A stretch of DNA of 32,292 bases from an uncultured Verrucomicrobiales bacterium. Lineage in GTDB: Bacteria; Verrucomicrobiota; Verrucomicrobiia; Verrucomicrobiales; Akkermansiaceae. This document shows positions 31,299-32,292 of this stretch, piece after piece; the stretch's first letter is position 1; each line of letters opens with the position of its first letter. The stretch covers positions 1 to 32,292 of the forward strand of contig CALDZJ010000091.1 of NCBI GenBank assembly GCA_937944055.1. The letters are read 5' to 3'. Both the position numbers and the translations under genes were made by a program. A model generated the notes under the pieces. The model was not told where the DNA came from, made no database searches, and was given only the letters and a program-made list of their open reading frames with translations.

Positions 31299-32213
31299 AT
31301 GTCCGAAGGCCAAAATATCCCCCCATTGACTTCTCAAAATTCAAACACTCCAGAGACCCTCGAGGCGGGAGCCCCGCAAGGAACCCCGCCCCCGGTGACC
31401 CATCTCGCTCCGCCTCCCGGAGGTGGCGCAAAGCCGTGGATCATCATGGGCGTGTTAGGTCTCCTCATCGCGGCCGGCCTTCTCTTCATCATGGGGGCTG
31501 ATGAAAAAGAGAAAACCACTGAAGAAGGAGCCAGCGCCTTGGAGAAGCGGGAGAAGCCGAAGCGGGCGGCCCCAAGAAAGGTCGCGAAGACGGGTGAGCG
31601 GCCGATGAAAAAAGAAATGGTTCAGCTTTCCTCAAAGAATCGCAAAGACTTTCAAGCCAACATTGGCAAGTGGGTCCGTCTGCAAGGGCGGGTGAGAAGC
31701 GGAAACCAGGATGGGCTCTTAGAATTTGCAGAGCCCGTGAAAATGCGCGGCCAGCTCGCCAAAGGCTCAGCGCAGCATCTCAGCGGTCAGCATGTCAAAG
31801 TGATCGGCTGGCTGCTTACTGAGGAACTCATTCAGATTGATGGGATCTTTGACATCACCACCATGGAGGCGGTTGATCTCTTAGCAAAGAAGGCCGTTTA
31901 CACCTCTGCTGATGCTGAGCAACTCATCGCCCTGCGTCATACGAACGCCACATTTAAGGGCAAGGTCCAGAAGGTGCGTGTTTCAGGAAGCGGTAAAAAT
32001 CTCTACCTCATTTTTGAGGGAAGCGGGTATCAATTTTATGGCAGCGGGAATCTCGCCACCTTAGGAGAAGAAGGCGTGACGGAAGAAAGCCTAAAGAAGC
32101 TCATCGGCAAGACCGTCCAAGTGAAGGGAAAGCTAGAGTATAAAGAAATGGGCAAAAACAAACGGATCCAAATCAACTTCAGCGCCAAGAGCGCCTTCGA
32201 GGTCCTCCCATAA
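31299..32213 (+). CDS. Single-pass anchored protein with OB-like tandem domains
   Basis: 304 residues; not recognised as a named family. A proline-rich N-terminus of about 45 residues leads to one transmembrane segment (about 47-66, WIIMGVLGLLIAAGLLFIMG), a basic linker (about 70-107), and then two similar beta-rich domains. The first has GKWVRLQGRV...GQHVKVIGWLLTEELIQIDG; the second has ATFKGKVQKVRVS...GKTVQVKGKLEYKEMG. The recurring 'GK-V-V-G' strand pattern suggests OB-fold-like barrels; this is a pattern-level guess. It is on the far side of a divergent promoter region from the CNNM gene and ends 79 bases before the window end. Confidence 0.65.
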   Translation: MSEGQNIPPLTSQNSNTPETLEAGAPQGTPPPVTHLAPPPGGGAKPWIIMGVLGLLIAAGLLFIMGADEKEKTTEEGASALEKREKPKRAAPRKVAKTGERPMKKEMVQLSSKNRKDFQANIGKWVRLQGRVRSGNQDGLLEFAEPVKMRGQLAKGSAQHLSGQHVKVIGWLLTEELIQIDGIFDITTMEAVDLLAKKAVYTSADAEQLIALRHTNATFKGKVQKVRVSGSGKNLYLIFEGSGYQFYGSGNLATLGEEGVTEESLKKLIGKTVQVKGKLEYKEMGKNKRIQINFSAKSAFEVLP

Positions 32214-32292
32214 GCGTCTTCCTCATCCCTCCCTCTCCGCCCGGAGGATCCCCTCCTTATTGCCGCGCCTTTAAAGCGGCTTTGATGAAGGG

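Noticed and set aside
32257-32292. C-terminal end of a minus-strand gene (PFIKAALKARQ then stop)
   Set aside because: Only 11 codons are visible before the window edge; this is plausible but too short to support a gene.

Overview
The window looks like a chromosomal segment from a Gram-negative, double-membraned bacterium, most likely of the Verrucomicrobiota. The cell envelope is inferred from two lipobox outer-membrane lipoproteins, an MCE-type (PqiB) trans-envelope transporter and a long MscK-like channel. The phylum is inferred from a 34-residue COX24-like ribosomal protein, a DUF6607-type secreted protein, tandem anchored helical-repeat proteins and small palindromic intergenic repeats. 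It is an inference, not a proven placement. I see no phage, transposase, CRISPR array or integrated element. There is no gene-free stretch longer than about 300 bases.

Layout. 1-4.8 kb: a CAU tRNA (minus), a 34-bp inverted repeat, then an AEC-type permease, a DUF6607-like secreted protein, PrmA and a class I aminotransferase, all on plus. 4.8-12.3 kb, all minus: a TatD-type hydrolase whose C-terminus is encoded by palindromic repeats, two adjacent anchored helical-repeat proteins, a group 2 sigma-70 factor with a strong terminator, the short COX24-like gene with its own terminator, HisG, SerS and tRNA-Arg(CCG). 12.4-13.7 kb: a stand-alone BLUF photoreceptor and a Tat-exported M15-like peptidase (plus). 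13.9-17.1 kb: GatA and GatC preceded by a dihydrolipoamide dehydrogenase-like flavoprotein (minus). 17.1-24.5 kb: an MscK-like channel overlapping a CorA transporter, then pyruvate phosphate dikinase (plus). 24.6-31.1 kb: a tightly packed minus-strand cluster: a CNNM-type membrane protein, pqiA in two half-genes, pqiB, pqiC, a lipoprotein lipocalin and a secreted TIM-barrel glycosidase-like protein. 31.3-32.2 kb: an anchored protein of unknown function.

Most genes are housekeeping. They cover tRNA charging and amidation (SerS, GatCA, two tRNAs), amino-acid metabolism (HisG, aminotransferase), PEP/pyruvate interconversion (PpdK), and ion and osmotic balance (MscK-like, CorA, CNNM). The least ordinary parts are the Pqi operon, in which a lipocalin joins an intermembrane lipid transport set with a split PqiA; the repeat-derived tail on TatD; a promoter-like block shared by the two tRNA genes; the BLUF protein, which has Leu where a key Met usually lies; and the pair of anchored helical-repeat proteins behind the sigma factor. 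Several genes have clear Shine-Dalgarno sites (BLUF, M15 peptidase) while many others have none, so several starts rest on family alignment.
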